Source: a virus. Taken from it: 64,000 nt of DNA. The position numbers and the translations under genes were made by a program. Below are positions 8,568 through 15,930 of the stretch, piece after piece; position 1 is the first letter of the stretch, and each line of letters starts with the position of its first letter. The notes under the pieces are model-generated. The model saw only the letters and a list, made by a program, of their open reading frames with translations, did no database searches and was not told the origin of the DNA. Location: positions 30,297 through 94,296 of IMG/VR virus record IMGVR_UViG_3300036770_001423. One strand, 5' to 3'.

Positions 8568-8777
8568 CTAGCATGTGATTGTTGGAGGTAGTTTTTGCAA
8601 ATCTGTTTTAAGGCTATCTCTGATTTGAATATATAGGTCTTGTTTTGGTGTAGTTTCTTTCTTAAACACTAAATTCAAATGGTCTTTAATGATTTCTACT
8701 TGTGTCATATTCAGCTCAGACGGATCACCAATTTCTAATAACCCTTGTAACCAATAACAGAAATTCTCTGGAGTCAT
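8568..8777 (-). CDS. hypothetical protein, 69 aa
   Basis: A small helical protein (MTPENFCYWLQGLLEI...) with no recognised family. 'FCYWLQGLLE' resembles the start of small phage proteins widespread in Enterobacteria phages. It is nine bases downstream of the next gene and ten upstream of the zinc-finger gene, so it belongs to one leftward operon starting at the promoter at 9043-9070. Confidence 0.65.
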   Translation of the reverse strand: MTPENFCYWLQGLLEIGDPSELNMTQVEIIKDHLNLVFKKETTPKQDLYIQIRDSLKTDLQKLPPTITC

Positions 8778-8786
8778 AATGTTTCC

Positions 8787-9014
8787 CTAATCGAATTTAA
8801 CATTCCAATAACTACCACACTGATTACGATAATGTAAATTAAGCACTTCTCGTAATTGTTCATAATTAAGAGAACAAACACGAGCAATCATTTCGTTATG
8901 TTCAATTCCCCAATTATGCTCATTGTAGCGTTGATAACTGGGATGCGTCAACAACATTCTAATCTTATTTGCAAGCTTACGAATCTGTGTCTTGCTTAAC
9001 TTTTTCAAATTCAT
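8787..9014 (-). CDS. hypothetical protein, 75 aa
   Basis: A basic N-terminus (MNLKKLSKTQIRKLANKIRML) is followed by a polar, aromatic-rich region. No family is recognised. It is the first gene of the leftward operon 8304-9014, with a strong promoter just upstream. Confidence 0.65.
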   Translation of the reverse strand: MNLKKLSKTQIRKLANKIRMLLTHPSYQRYNEHNWGIEHNEMIARVCSLNYEQLREVLNLHYRNQCGSYWNVKFD

Positions 9015-9042
9015 GTGTATTCCTTATTTGCTATATGAAACT

Positions 9043-9070
9043 AATATAACATGAATACTCTAGTTGTCAA
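9043..9070 (-). promoter_or_regulatory. sigma-70 promoter, leftward
   Basis: On the minus strand, TTGACA (9065-9070), a 16 bp spacer and TATATT (9043-9048) precede the gene starting at 9014. Confidence 0.75.
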
Positions 9071-9093
9071 TAGGTAATTTGAAATTATTTTAA

Positions 9094-9366
9094 TTATTCT
9101 ACAAACACTCGCCAATTACCACCAATATCACGAAGCTCGTAAGAATACCGGTAGTTGTTACACACAATAGCAAACCCATCTTCTGACCTCAGAGGTCTTG
9201 CTGAGCTAACACTATCACAACGATAACCAAATGCTTTCACTACATCAGCTACTGCGCTGATTAATTCTGAATTCATCTGTTCACTAATGATTGCATCACT
9301 CTCAATTGGTGTTCCTGCATAAGCCAGTGATGATGCGAATAATGTTGCTAATACTAATTTCTTCAT
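9094..9366 (-). CDS. small secreted protein with signal peptide
   Basis: The 90-residue product begins with a clear Sec signal peptide (MKKLVLATLFASSLAYAG, cleavage probably after AYA). The mature part has two cysteines (YRCDS and IVCNN) that could form a disulfide in the periplasm. A phage protein exported to the periplasm could act in superinfection exclusion, lysis control or envelope modification; nothing in the sequence decides between these. It is twelve bases downstream of the 96-residue gene. Confidence 0.7.
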   Translation of the reverse strand: MKKLVLATLFASSLAYAGTPIESDAIISEQMNSELISAVADVVKAFGYRCDSVSSARPLRSEDGFAIVCNNYRYSYELRDIGGNWRVFVE

Positions 9367-9377
9367 GTTTATATCTC

Positions 9378-9668
9378 CTATAACTTCAAGTACTTTTTCA
9401 TTAAAAGTTTTAATTTACCTAAGTCATCCGATACTAGATCGGACTCAGTGATGCAGTCAAAGTAATCATCTATGTGTGTTTCTACCATAACCAAGAAAGC
9501 TCTGGTGTTGTTTCTATGAATTATTTCAGTAACAGGAATGACCTGATATGGGCCAACATAACGTCCAGAAATTAGTTTACATACATTGATTGGGATATTA
9601 ACTTCAAAAGAGGTAATATCCCAATTGTCAGGGCCAAACGGCATAGCTAACGTCTTACTCTTATACAT
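9378..9668 (-). CDS. hypothetical protein, 96 aa
   Basis: No family is recognised. The central part (SGRYVGPYQVIPVTEIIHRN) looks like a small beta-barrel, and the end is a basic helix (KLKLLMKKYLKL). A good AGGAGG site precedes the ATG. The transcript leader carries a hairpin (9690-9742) downstream of its own promoter. It forms an operon with the secreted protein gene. Confidence 0.65.
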   Translation of the reverse strand: MYKSKTLAMPFGPDNWDITSFEVNIPINVCKLISGRYVGPYQVIPVTEIIHRNNTRAFLVMVETHIDDYFDCITESDLVSDDLGKLKLLMKKYLKL

Positions 9669-9689
9669 TTAAACCTCCTACAAGCAATT

Positions 9690-9742
9690 CTAAGCCACTT
9701 TAGACATCATTGTGTCTCAATGTATTCCCTAACATCTAAAAT
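9690..9742 (-). promoter_or_regulatory. leader hairpin after promoter
   Basis: On the minus strand, GCCATTTTAGA and TCTAAAGTGGC form an 11 bp stem with one G-U pair in the leader of the 9378-9668 gene, between its promoter and ribosome site. No T-run follows, so a 5' mRNA stabiliser or regulatory element is more likely than a terminator. Confidence 0.55.
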
Positions 9743-9767
9743 GGCTCTCCGTGTGTCCTATGAGCTA

Positions 9768-9796
9768 ATACTAAGCTATGTTTGTGTTGTTGTCAA
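9768..9796 (-). promoter_or_regulatory. sigma-70 promoter, leftward
   Basis: On the minus strand, TTGACA (9791-9796), a 17 bp spacer and TAGTAT (9768-9773). Confidence 0.75.
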
Positions 9797-9813
9797 GAAT
9801 TATTTTTAAATAA

Positions 9814-11133
9814 TTATCCTTTAGCAACTTTGCTAGACACTTTACAATTGTTTCCACCAATAACAGAGTCATAAGCGTAGAACATAATTTTACGTAGCAT
9901 GTCCTCGTTCTTACGCTGAACAATGAAACCGTCATGTAGAGGAATCAGTATTTCATCTTCCAATAAAACTCGCTCTATCACAATATCACACATCTGGGAT
10001 TCGATGTTCATTAACTCTAATCCTGTGTTTGGTCCTGTGGTATTCATCAAATAACCGTTGTGTTCAATTAATTTATCAATAATTGTATGCACAACTCTAC
10101 CTTCTGGCCACTTACCTTCAGCCTTAGCTTTCTTGACTTCTGACTTCAGAGGTTCTTCAGTTAACGCACTGCTTAGAGCTGCCATAGCAGATGTAGGATT
10201 GTCTGTGTTAATTATCATCAATAACCCTTTCTTACTAATTGCCCTGAGTAATGATTTGTCCATACCTTCAAACTCAATACCATAAGGGTCATAGTTGTCT
10301 GGGAATGTTACACCAGCTAAATCTGCCAAGATAGATGGATGCAAATGTTTATAATCAAGTTCAACACAAGGTTCTTTGTTTATGGTTATCTCTAAACGTG
10401 TAGCAGCGCTCTGAGCTTGCTGTGAATTAGTACCCACCAAATAGTTCCTCCCGCCATACTGGTAACTTGAGTTATTATAGATCTTCTTAACACTGAAATC
10501 AAGCTTATTGTCATGCAAACAGATCTCATTTTCTATCATAGATAGATTTAGTTTAGTAAGAATCCTAATAATGTCTTTTTGCTTTTCTGTAAGCTTCTTA
10601 GAAATAAGATTGCCATCCTCGTCTCTAATATCCATAACACTCAGTGGTAGAGTGTCAGATTTCTCAGCTAAAGGCGTAAACAGGTCTATAAGAGCAGGGG
10701 ACAACTTCACTGCTGATGTAAATTTGTTACCAACCTTTACCTGCCTAATCTTACCTTTAGACTTTTTAAAAGATTCTAGGTCAAACTCCCAAAACACTCC
10801 GCCATAAGACATAAAGCAATCTTTCTTAAAGACTAAGAAATCGCATAACAACATAGTGTATTTGTGACTTACCTTTCTGTTTACCTTAGTGCCGTTGTAG
10901 ATCAGCGGTAAACTATATACCACCTTCTTTCTTGGGATATAAACCATATCCTTTCCTTTAGATACAACGAACACTGTGTTCTTAACGAAACAACATACTG
11001 CCTTGTAGCTTAGGTCTTTAGTCTGGTTTGTTATTACTACTTCTTTACTCTCTAGCCACTCTATGAATTCTTCATGCAATGAGTTACTAATACTATTTAA
11101 ATATTTAGGTATAACATAGTCCAATAGATACAA
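9814..11133 (-). CDS. polymerase-palm-like protein (family A-like motifs A, B, C), function unknown
   Basis: The 439-residue protein starts at TTG, six bases after AGGAGG. The C-terminal half has three motifs in the order of nucleotidyl polymerases. These are CVELDYKHLHPSILADLAG (~residues 265-285, a motif A-like D-Y-x-x-L-H-P followed by DPYG), a basic helix LLRAISKKGLLMIIN (motif B-like) and LIPLHDGFIVQ (~395-405, an HD motif C). No 3'-5' exonuclease motif is seen in the N-terminal half, which is lysine-rich and unrecognised. The phage has its own family B replicative polymerase elsewhere, so this is probably an accessory polymerase or an enzymatically diverged relative. It lies beside an XRE repressor and far from the replication genes. 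The fold assignment is by motif reading only. Confidence 0.6.
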   Translation of the reverse strand: MYLLDYVIPKYLNSISNSLHEEFIEWLESKEVVITNQTKDLSYKAVCCFVKNTVFVVSKGKDMVYIPRKKVVYSLPLIYNGTKVNRKVSHKYTMLLCDFLVFKKDCFMSYGGVFWEFDLESFKKSKGKIRQVKVGNKFTSAVKLSPALIDLFTPLAEKSDTLPLSVMDIRDEDGNLISKKLTEKQKDIIRILTKLNLSMIENEICLHDNKLDFSVKKIYNNSSYQYGGRNYLVGTNSQQAQSAATRLEITINKEPCVELDYKHLHPSILADLAGVTFPDNYDPYGIEFEGMDKSLLRAISKKGLLMIINTDNPTSAMAALSSALTEEPLKSEVKKAKAEGKWPEGRVVHTIIDKLIEHNGYLMNTTGPNTGLELMNIESQMCDIVIERVLLEDEILIPLHDGFIVQRKNEDMLRKIMFYAYDSVIGGNNCKVSSKVAKG

Positions 11134-11197
11134 TTAAAGCCTCCTAAAGTTTACCTAGGACGGTAAGGGAACCAAGTTGCTAGTAAAATAACAAAGA

Positions 11198-11218
11198 AAC
11201 CCTTATGTACCAAGGGCT
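11198..11218 (-). terminator. terminator-like hairpin after the XRE gene
   Basis: On the minus strand, CCCTT-GGTACAT-AAGGG is followed by TTTCTTTG. It lies between the repressor gene and the polymerase-like gene and would reduce read-through between them. Confidence 0.5.
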
Positions 11219-11248
11219 ACAGCCTAGTTTTATAGATAGTTTTCTACA

Positions 11249-11467
11249 TCAGACCTTGTGTAAAAACATCTCATATTCTAAGTCAAATACAGCAGCAATC
11301 TCAAGTAATTTATCGAGAGATACGTTCTCACCTTTAAGCCAGAAACTAACCATCTGCCTTGATACCCCGAGTTTCTTAGCCAGATCGGATTGTGATGTTC
11401 CAGAGAATTTTAATTCATCGTTAATATCATCAATCAATTTTAATTTAAGTTCTTGTAAATTCTTCAT
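11249..11467 (-). CDS. XRE-family transcriptional regulator
   Basis: The 72-residue protein is a single helix-turn-helix of the XRE/Cro type: SQSDLAKKLGVSRQMVSFWL (helices 2-3) and KLLEIAAVFDLEYEMFL. The start MKNLQEL was chosen because GGAGT/AAAGGAG sites precede it and the longer frame overlaps its promoter. It has a near-consensus promoter at 11488-11515, and an 8 bp inverted repeat (11551-11576) lies upstream in the region shared with the tailspike promoter. It probably represses its own gene and possibly the divergent unit; target and timing are inferred. Confidence 0.85.
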   Translation of the reverse strand: MKNLQELKLKLIDDINDELKFSGTSQSDLAKKLGVSRQMVSFWLKGENVSLDKLLEIAAVFDLEYEMFLHKV

Positions 11468-11487
11468 ACTAACTCCTTTACTCCTAT

Positions 11488-11515
11488 AGTATAACACGTA
11501 TTAGAATATTGTCAA
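11488..11515 (-). promoter_or_regulatory. strong sigma-70 promoter for the XRE gene
   Basis: On the minus strand, TTGACA (11510-11515), a 16 bp spacer and TATACT (11488-11493) lie ~20 bases before the repressor ATG. Confidence 0.8.
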
Positions 11516-11550
11516 TAAATATTATTGTCAACTAATTACTTGACAAGACC

Positions 11551-11576
11551 AAACGCAAATATTTAAAATTGCGTTT
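11551..11576. promoter_or_regulatory. candidate operator, inverted repeat
   Basis: AAACGCAA (11551-11558) and TTGCGTTT (11569-11576) form a perfect 8 bp dyad with 10 AT-only bases between. This is the size expected for an XRE dimer site. It lies between the leftward repressor promoter and the rightward tailspike promoter. Confidence 0.55.
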
Positions 11577-11592
11577 ACCTCAACAGCTACCC

Positions 11593-11621
11593 ACATTACC
11601 ACACCAAATATCCAATGTCAA
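11593..11621 (-). promoter_or_regulatory. second leftward sigma-70 promoter
   Basis: On the minus strand, TTGACA (11616-11621), a 17 bp spacer and TAATGT (11593-11598). It is divergent from, and ten bases from, the rightward promoter at 11632. Confidence 0.6.
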
Positions 11622-11631
11622 CTTATTTCGA

Positions 11632-11660
11632 TTGACAAAACACACTTATTGTGTTACTCT
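11632..11660 (+). promoter_or_regulatory. promoter of the tailspike cassette
   Basis: TTGACA (11632-11637), a 17 bp spacer and TACTCT (11655-11660), 40 bases before the small gene at 11701. Confidence 0.65.
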
Positions 11661-11700
11661 TTTGGATGTTAAATGTCTTAACAATTAAGAGAATATCACA

Positions 11701-11874
11701 ATGAGAGATATTGTGCAAGTAAATGCGACAATTTACAGCCCGTCTGCTGGGATAATTAGTGTTGGAAGTAAGATAGAGCCAATAAACCCTGTAGAAACAG
11801 ACGGGTTTTTAGATGAATATAGCTATATGTTTGATGAAAGTATTTTATCAGACGATGTTGAATTATGGAGTTAA
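11701..11874 (+). CDS. small hypothetical protein upstream of tailspike, 57 aa
   Basis: The ATG begins a 57-codon frame that ends three bases before the tailspike ATG, so the two are translationally linked. The peptide is acidic at its C-terminus (DEYSYMFDESILSDDVELW). No family is recognised. From its position it could be a spike-associated adaptor or assembly factor, but this is a guess. The ribosome site is weak (AAGAGAATATCACA). Confidence 0.55.
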   Translation: MRDIVQVNATIYSPSAGIISVGSKIEPINPVETDGFLDEYSYMFDESILSDDVELWS

Positions 11875-11877
11875 TGG

Positions 11878-13929
11878 ATGTCAATTAATAAATTAGTTGC
11901 TGATTACAAAGGTAGTCCTAGTAACAGTAAAGGTAGTAATATCAGGGATGCTGTGAACCAGCTGATTGACGCGCATGTATCGCACCTGAAGTCGCTTCCT
12001 GTCGCTGCTAAGGCGCAGACGGATACGGTTTATAACGTGATTGGGTTCTATGCTGGCAGCACCAAAGGTGGTAGCCGGTTTATTTACGACCAAAACATGT
12101 CAAAAGCCATGCACAATGGCGGCACTGTAATAGCGCCTGAAGCACTGGCAGCGTGGAGTGGAACACATGCTGACTTGACCACGCTTCTGGTGTGGTATGG
12201 TACAGGTTCTGGCTGTTATGTCTCAATAGAACAAAATATAAATGCCGCCATGTTTGGTGCGGTCTGTGACGGGACGTTAGACGATGTGCAATCAATTGAA
12301 GCTGCCTTTAACTTTGCTAACACACTTATAAATGGAAGTGTGACACTTGGTGCATATCACAGAATAAGCCGTTCTATTAAATTCAGAAAGTATGTAACTG
12401 TAATCGGAAATGGCAGCTGGATTCTGAATTACGGGACAGAAGATGCTTGTATTCCGCATCCTGACGACGGAATAGTTCTGGCAAGAGTAAGCGGATTCAA
12501 TATCACTTATCAGAACTACGGATCTCCTTTGAACCCAAATAGCCCACCATACACAGTTGATAAAACAAAAAAGCTGGGTAATCAAATAGTATGGTCTCAT
12601 ATGTCAACTTTCATAGCTGACGGTCTAAAACATTCATCGTCAGGAAGGTACTTCCAAGACTTCGAGCGGATCAATGTTTACTGGCATCGATACGGATTTC
12701 ATATGCTTGGCTGGACAATTCAAGGCAGAAACTGCCGTGCTCTATACAACGCGAGAGGTTTCTTTGGGTCTAACGCTGCCATTAATTCCGTCAGATACCC
12801 TGTTCACGCACTACAGCTTAATGATTGTCACGCGATAGCGAACACCGAAAACGGGGTAGATATTCGGTTCGCCGACGGCGTCAATCTGAAGGGCTGTCAC
12901 AGCGAAAAAAACTATTCCCGCAATATCAGAGCTGAAGGTGTCCGTGGGTTAACACTAGATCAGTTTTATCAAGAGTATTCGGACGGCAGTATCTTACTGT
13001 TTAACAGTCAGGGTGTTGATATTAATGGATACAGCTCTGGGAACAGACAAGTTTACAAAGGTTATGCTAAATCAGCTCAGGCATACTACGAAGAAACGAT
13101 TGTTAGCGGCACCTCGGTAAATGTAACGGCATATAACTCCAGTACCAAAATCGGTATTGATAACTTCGACAGTGTACCCACAGCTGAAATTGCTGTAATC
13201 AGAAATGATGGATATTTACCACCAGCTAACTGGTCAAGGTCAAGCTCAACTATCACGGTACCGTCTGCGGTCGCCGGTGATGTTATATCGGTTATTGCAT
13301 ATGCCTACAGAAACCCTGCGGTTGACCTTGCTGCGATCCAAGACAAATACGAGCTTGGTGCGAACTATCCGCTTGAGGTTCAGCACGCCCAAAACGTCCA
13401 GTTTGGCGGCTTTGTCACCAGCTATCGCACAGGTCCTGCGCTGACCAACGATTTTGATTTAGCGAACCTCGCCGCCAGTAAAGATATCTATTACAACGCA
13501 TTTCTGAAAGACACTACAGTATATAATGTCCCAAGCATGTATTTTCCGTGGGGTACAGGTTTTGCTCTAAAGCAGAATTTCAACAGAGGCTTGGTGATAA
13601 AGAACGATACAGACCCAAATGTTGAAGTCAGCTTTACAGGAACGCAGCACTATCCACAAAGTGGTCAAGTAGGTACGATATCTCTGCCCAACGCAAATGC
13701 TACACTTTTCATGGTGATTTCTGCAAATGGCTGTGCAATGTTCACATTTGACGGTAACGGGTCAATTTATCCTGCCGCTGTTTCAGGACAAAACTACACA
13801 ATACAGCAAACGAATGCGGCTACAGCTAACAAGTTAAACTTGTATAGTGCCGGGGCCAACCTGTTAGGATTTGATAACAGGCTCGGGTATGCTACTCAGT
13901 TCACACTTTTACGACTATCTGATAATTAA
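11878..13929 (+). CDS. tailspike protein, right-handed beta-helix (probable polysaccharide depolymerase)
   Basis: The 683-residue protein has a helical N-terminal attachment part (residues ~1-50) and then a small domain also found in other tailspikes (VYNVIGFYAGSTKGGSRFIY ... TTLLVWYGTGSG). After that comes the pectate-lyase-like entry motif AAMFGAVCDGTLDDVQSIEAAF (~residues 123-143), the FGAxxDGxxDD signature. A long repetitive beta-helix follows (GRNCRALYNARGFF, NDCHAIANTENGVDI, GVNLKGCHSE), then a C-terminal beta domain. It would bind and probably cleave a capsule or O-antigen. By eye its bases are richer in G+C and its codons differ from flanking genes, which suggests receptor-gene exchange. 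It is separated from other virion genes and on the opposite strand. Confidence 0.88.
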   Translation: MSINKLVADYKGSPSNSKGSNIRDAVNQLIDAHVSHLKSLPVAAKAQTDTVYNVIGFYAGSTKGGSRFIYDQNMSKAMHNGGTVIAPEALAAWSGTHADLTTLLVWYGTGSGCYVSIEQNINAAMFGAVCDGTLDDVQSIEAAFNFANTLINGSVTLGAYHRISRSIKFRKYVTVIGNGSWILNYGTEDACIPHPDDGIVLARVSGFNITYQNYGSPLNPNSPPYTVDKTKKLGNQIVWSHMSTFIADGLKHSSSGRYFQDFERINVYWHRYGFHMLGWTIQGRNCRALYNARGFFGSNAAINSVRYPVHALQLNDCHAIANTENGVDIRFADGVNLKGCHSEKNYSRNIRAEGVRGLTLDQFYQEYSDGSILLFNSQGVDINGYSSGNRQVYKGYAKSAQAYYEETIVSGTSVNVTAYNSSTKIGIDNFDSVPTAEIAVIRNDGYLPPANWSRSSSTITVPSAVAGDVISVIAYAYRNPAVDLAAIQDKYELGANYPLEVQHAQNVQFGGFVTSYRTGPALTNDFDLANLAASKDIYYNAFLKDTTVYNVPSMYFPWGTGFALKQNFNRGLVIKNDTDPNVEVSFTGTQHYPQSGQVGTISLPNANATLFMVISANGCAMFTFDGNGSIYPAAVSGQNYTIQQTNAATANKLNLYSAGANLLGFDNRLGYATQFTLLRLSDN

Positions 13930-13990
13930 AAGTGTTAAGAATATAAGTTAAGCATAAAATTATTAACTTAGATATCAGTTTTCTAAACCA

Positions 13991-14013
13991 AAGCCCGCCT
14001 CCGTGCGGGCTTT
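13991..14013 (+). terminator. Rho-independent terminator after tailspike
   Basis: AAGCCCGC-CTCC-GTGCGGGCTTTTTCATTT: a GC-rich stem and T-run ending the tailspike transcript. Confidence 0.9.
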
Positions 14014-14070
14014 TTCATTTCTAAGATTCCTTAATCAGTAACCCCTCTTTCTAAATTCCACAAATACCTA

Positions 14071-14099
14071 TTGACAACCAATCAACAACACTGTAGTCT
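14071..14099 (+). promoter_or_regulatory. sigma-70 promoter of the early operon
   Basis: TTGACA (14071-14076), a 17 bp spacer and TAGTCT (14094-14099), 33 bases before the first gene of the rightward block. Confidence 0.75.
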
Positions 14100-14132
14100 G
14101 TGCAGACATTAACACATGTGAGGAGAAAATTA

Positions 14133-14678
14133 ATGCTTGAAACAATAAAAAAGGTTTGGAGGGATCAATTCTTAGCTGAAGGTGAAAGTCAAATCAAGTA
14201 TCAGACAGATGCAGAGCTTACTAAACCAGAGCTTACTGAGAAGGTTATTGGTGAAATGGGTATTAAGCTAGGTCTTGATACATTCACACTCTACACAAGC
14301 CACGATAACGAAGTTCACCAGAAACAACTAGCTTCTCCTGTAGTGACGTTCTTGAAAGTGATTAAGAAAGGGTTTGATGAAGGTAAGATTAACTTCCCAT
14401 CAAGAGACATGGACGATTGTACTGTTCGTGTAAACTTTACCGATAAACTTCTGTTTTGGTTAAAGTTTAGCAACCAAGAGAATGTGCTATCCTTCTTTGA
14501 AGGGTTTAAATTGTCAGGTATTCGTCTTGAATTTCCTTCGAGTATGAATTATCTTACAGACAGTGAACGTTACTGGATCAGTCGTTATGTCGGTTATCGT
14601 TTACAGCTTGTATCTCAAGCAGAGGAAGAAAAACGTCGAGCAGCGACAGAGTTAGAGCTACAGGAGTTATTGAAATGA
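14133..14678 (+). CDS. hypothetical protein, 181 aa
   Basis: The start (MLETIKKVWRDQF) follows GAGGAGAAAATTA. The protein is mixed alpha/beta with a strongly helical, charged C-terminus (SQAEEEKRRAATELELQELL). No family is recognised. It is the first gene of the early operon and overlaps the next gene by ATGA. Confidence 0.7.
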   Translation: MLETIKKVWRDQFLAEGESQIKYQTDAELTKPELTEKVIGEMGIKLGLDTFTLYTSHDNEVHQKQLASPVVTFLKVIKKGFDEGKINFPSRDMDDCTVRVNFTDKLLFWLKFSNQENVLSFFEGFKLSGIRLEFPSSMNYLTDSERYWISRYVGYRLQLVSQAEEEKRRAATELELQELLK

Positions 14679-14905
14679 AAATCTCAGAACCACTAATCCA
14701 TGAGCTTTTAGAATTAACAAGACTGTTCGCACATCTTCCATATAACGCAATCTTTATGTTTGTGGCTTATGAGGATAAAAGAACGCTTGACTTCTTCTAT
14801 GAGAACATTTATATTCCTATGACTGAAGGTAATCGGGACTACGGAAGTAACGTAGTTGCGTTGTTGAATGAAATAAAAAGTGAATTGGAGGTGACAATTG
14901 GTTAA
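14675..14905 (+). CDS. hypothetical protein, 76 aa
   Basis: A helical protein (HELLELTRLFAHLPYNAIFMFVAYED) with no recognised family. It starts inside the stop of the gene before it and overlaps the start of the nucleotidyltransferase-like gene, so the three are probably translated together. Confidence 0.65.
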   Translation: MKISEPLIHELLELTRLFAHLPYNAIFMFVAYEDKRTLDFFYENIYIPMTEGNRDYGSNVVALLNEIKSELEVTIG

Positions 14906-15539
14906 AATTGATGAAGACATCTTAGCGACAATTGAGAGTATTGCTGAGAATACTATTGGTTATGAAGTGTATTTGGGTGGTGGTGCCCTACGTGACTGGT
15001 ACATGGGTAAATCTGCTAAAGACTTAGACCTGTTCTTTGTTCCAGTGGAGAATGCACCACAGTATTTGTTACACGACACACACCGTAACTTACAGTATAG
15101 TTATCGAATGGAAACAAATGAGACACAATCCCTGTATCAACGAGGTGTTGAACAACTGATTGGTTTTAAAACTCCGTCTTTAGTGGTTCCTGAGCTTCAG
15201 TTTATCGTGTATGGTACAACGTTGACAGCAGAAGAACTCACGGAAGACATGGATATTGGTATTTGTCAGATTATGTATCACATTCTGTCTGGTAAATTCT
15301 ATGTATCTGAGAATTTCAAGAAGGATGTTGCGGCTAAAGAGATCCGCTGTTATCATAAATACGACAAATATCGCATGATTGAGCGATTTGATAGGATGCA
15401 ACGTAAGTTTAGCGACTTTAAGTGTGTTGGTAAACCTACGGTCGGGTTTAATGACTTCATTGACTCACCAATCGAAGCTATCAGCAGTGTTTATCGTAAG
15501 ATTAAACCACGTAAAGTTAGTTGTAGCAGTGGCTACTAA
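14898..15539 (+). CDS. nucleotidyltransferase-fold protein (polyA polymerase/CCA head-like)
   Basis: The 213-residue protein begins at TTG, five bases after GGAGGTG. Residues ~26-48 (YLGGGALRDWYMGKSAKDLDLFF) carry the GG...RD...DxD pattern of the polymerase-beta superfamily head domain found in CCA-adding enzymes and polyA polymerases. The rest is a phage-type C-terminal helical region ending in a basic KIKPRKVS tail. It would transfer nucleotides to a substrate that cannot be told from sequence; tRNA ends or an antibiotic-like target are both possible. Similar proteins are common in large phages. Confidence 0.7.
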   Translation: MVKIDEDILATIESIAENTIGYEVYLGGGALRDWYMGKSAKDLDLFFVPVENAPQYLLHDTHRNLQYSYRMETNETQSLYQRGVEQLIGFKTPSLVVPELQFIVYGTTLTAEELTEDMDIGICQIMYHILSGKFYVSENFKKDVAAKEIRCYHKYDKYRMIERFDRMQRKFSDFKCVGKPTVGFNDFIDSPIEAISSVYRKIKPRKVSCSSGY

Positions 15540-15678
15540 CCAAGGTTAGCTCTAAAACGCTCTAGGAACGATTATAAGCGATTATTTTATTTATGGCTAC
15601 GTATGTATCACTTTACAAAGATAATTGATTATAGGCGATTATAGAGCTATTATAATTGATTTTAACAGGAGGATTGGA
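15540..15678 (+). repeat. repeat-rich intergenic region
   Basis: No gene is seen. Related short motifs recur: AAAACGCTCTAGGAACGATT, GATTATAAGCGATTATTTTA, GATTATAGGCGATTATAGAG and AGCTATTATAATTGATT. Similar words occur near 32420, 40200 and 40270. The role is unknown; it could bind a phage protein. Confidence 0.35.
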
Positions 15679-15918
15679 ATGAAATACAGAGTGGTAAAAG
15701 TTGACGATAACAACTTTATCCCCCAATACAAGAGTTGGTGGTCATTCGGTTGGAGAAACTTCTATGTAGATTATGGTTTTGGTAACAGAAACGCTATTTC
15801 GTTCTTTACAGAAGCATATGCAATCGAATATTGCCAGAAGAAAATCAAAATTAAAGAACCTGAGAAAGTTGTATGGGAATCAAGTACATATTATTCTAAC
15901 GGTTTTGGGCCAGAATAA
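15679..15918 (+). CDS. hypothetical protein, 79 aa
   Basis: The start (MKYRVVKVDDNNF) follows GGAGGATTGGA. The protein is rich in aromatic residues (YKSWWSFGWRNFYVDYGFG) with no recognised family. It precedes the Dam gene by 12 bases in the same operon. Confidence 0.65.
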   Translation: MKYRVVKVDDNNFIPQYKSWWSFGWRNFYVDYGFGNRNAISFFTEAYAIEYCQKKIKIKEPEKVVWESSTYYSNGFGPE

Positions 15919-15930
15919 GGAGAACGAATA

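Noticed and set aside
11249-11660. Lysogeny module
   Set aside because: An XRE regulator and operator-like dyad are present, but no integrase, excisionase, attachment site or second repressor was seen.
12292-12600. Minus-strand ORFs within the tailspike gene
   Set aside because: They are antisense shadows of a gene with a recognised beta-helix entry motif.
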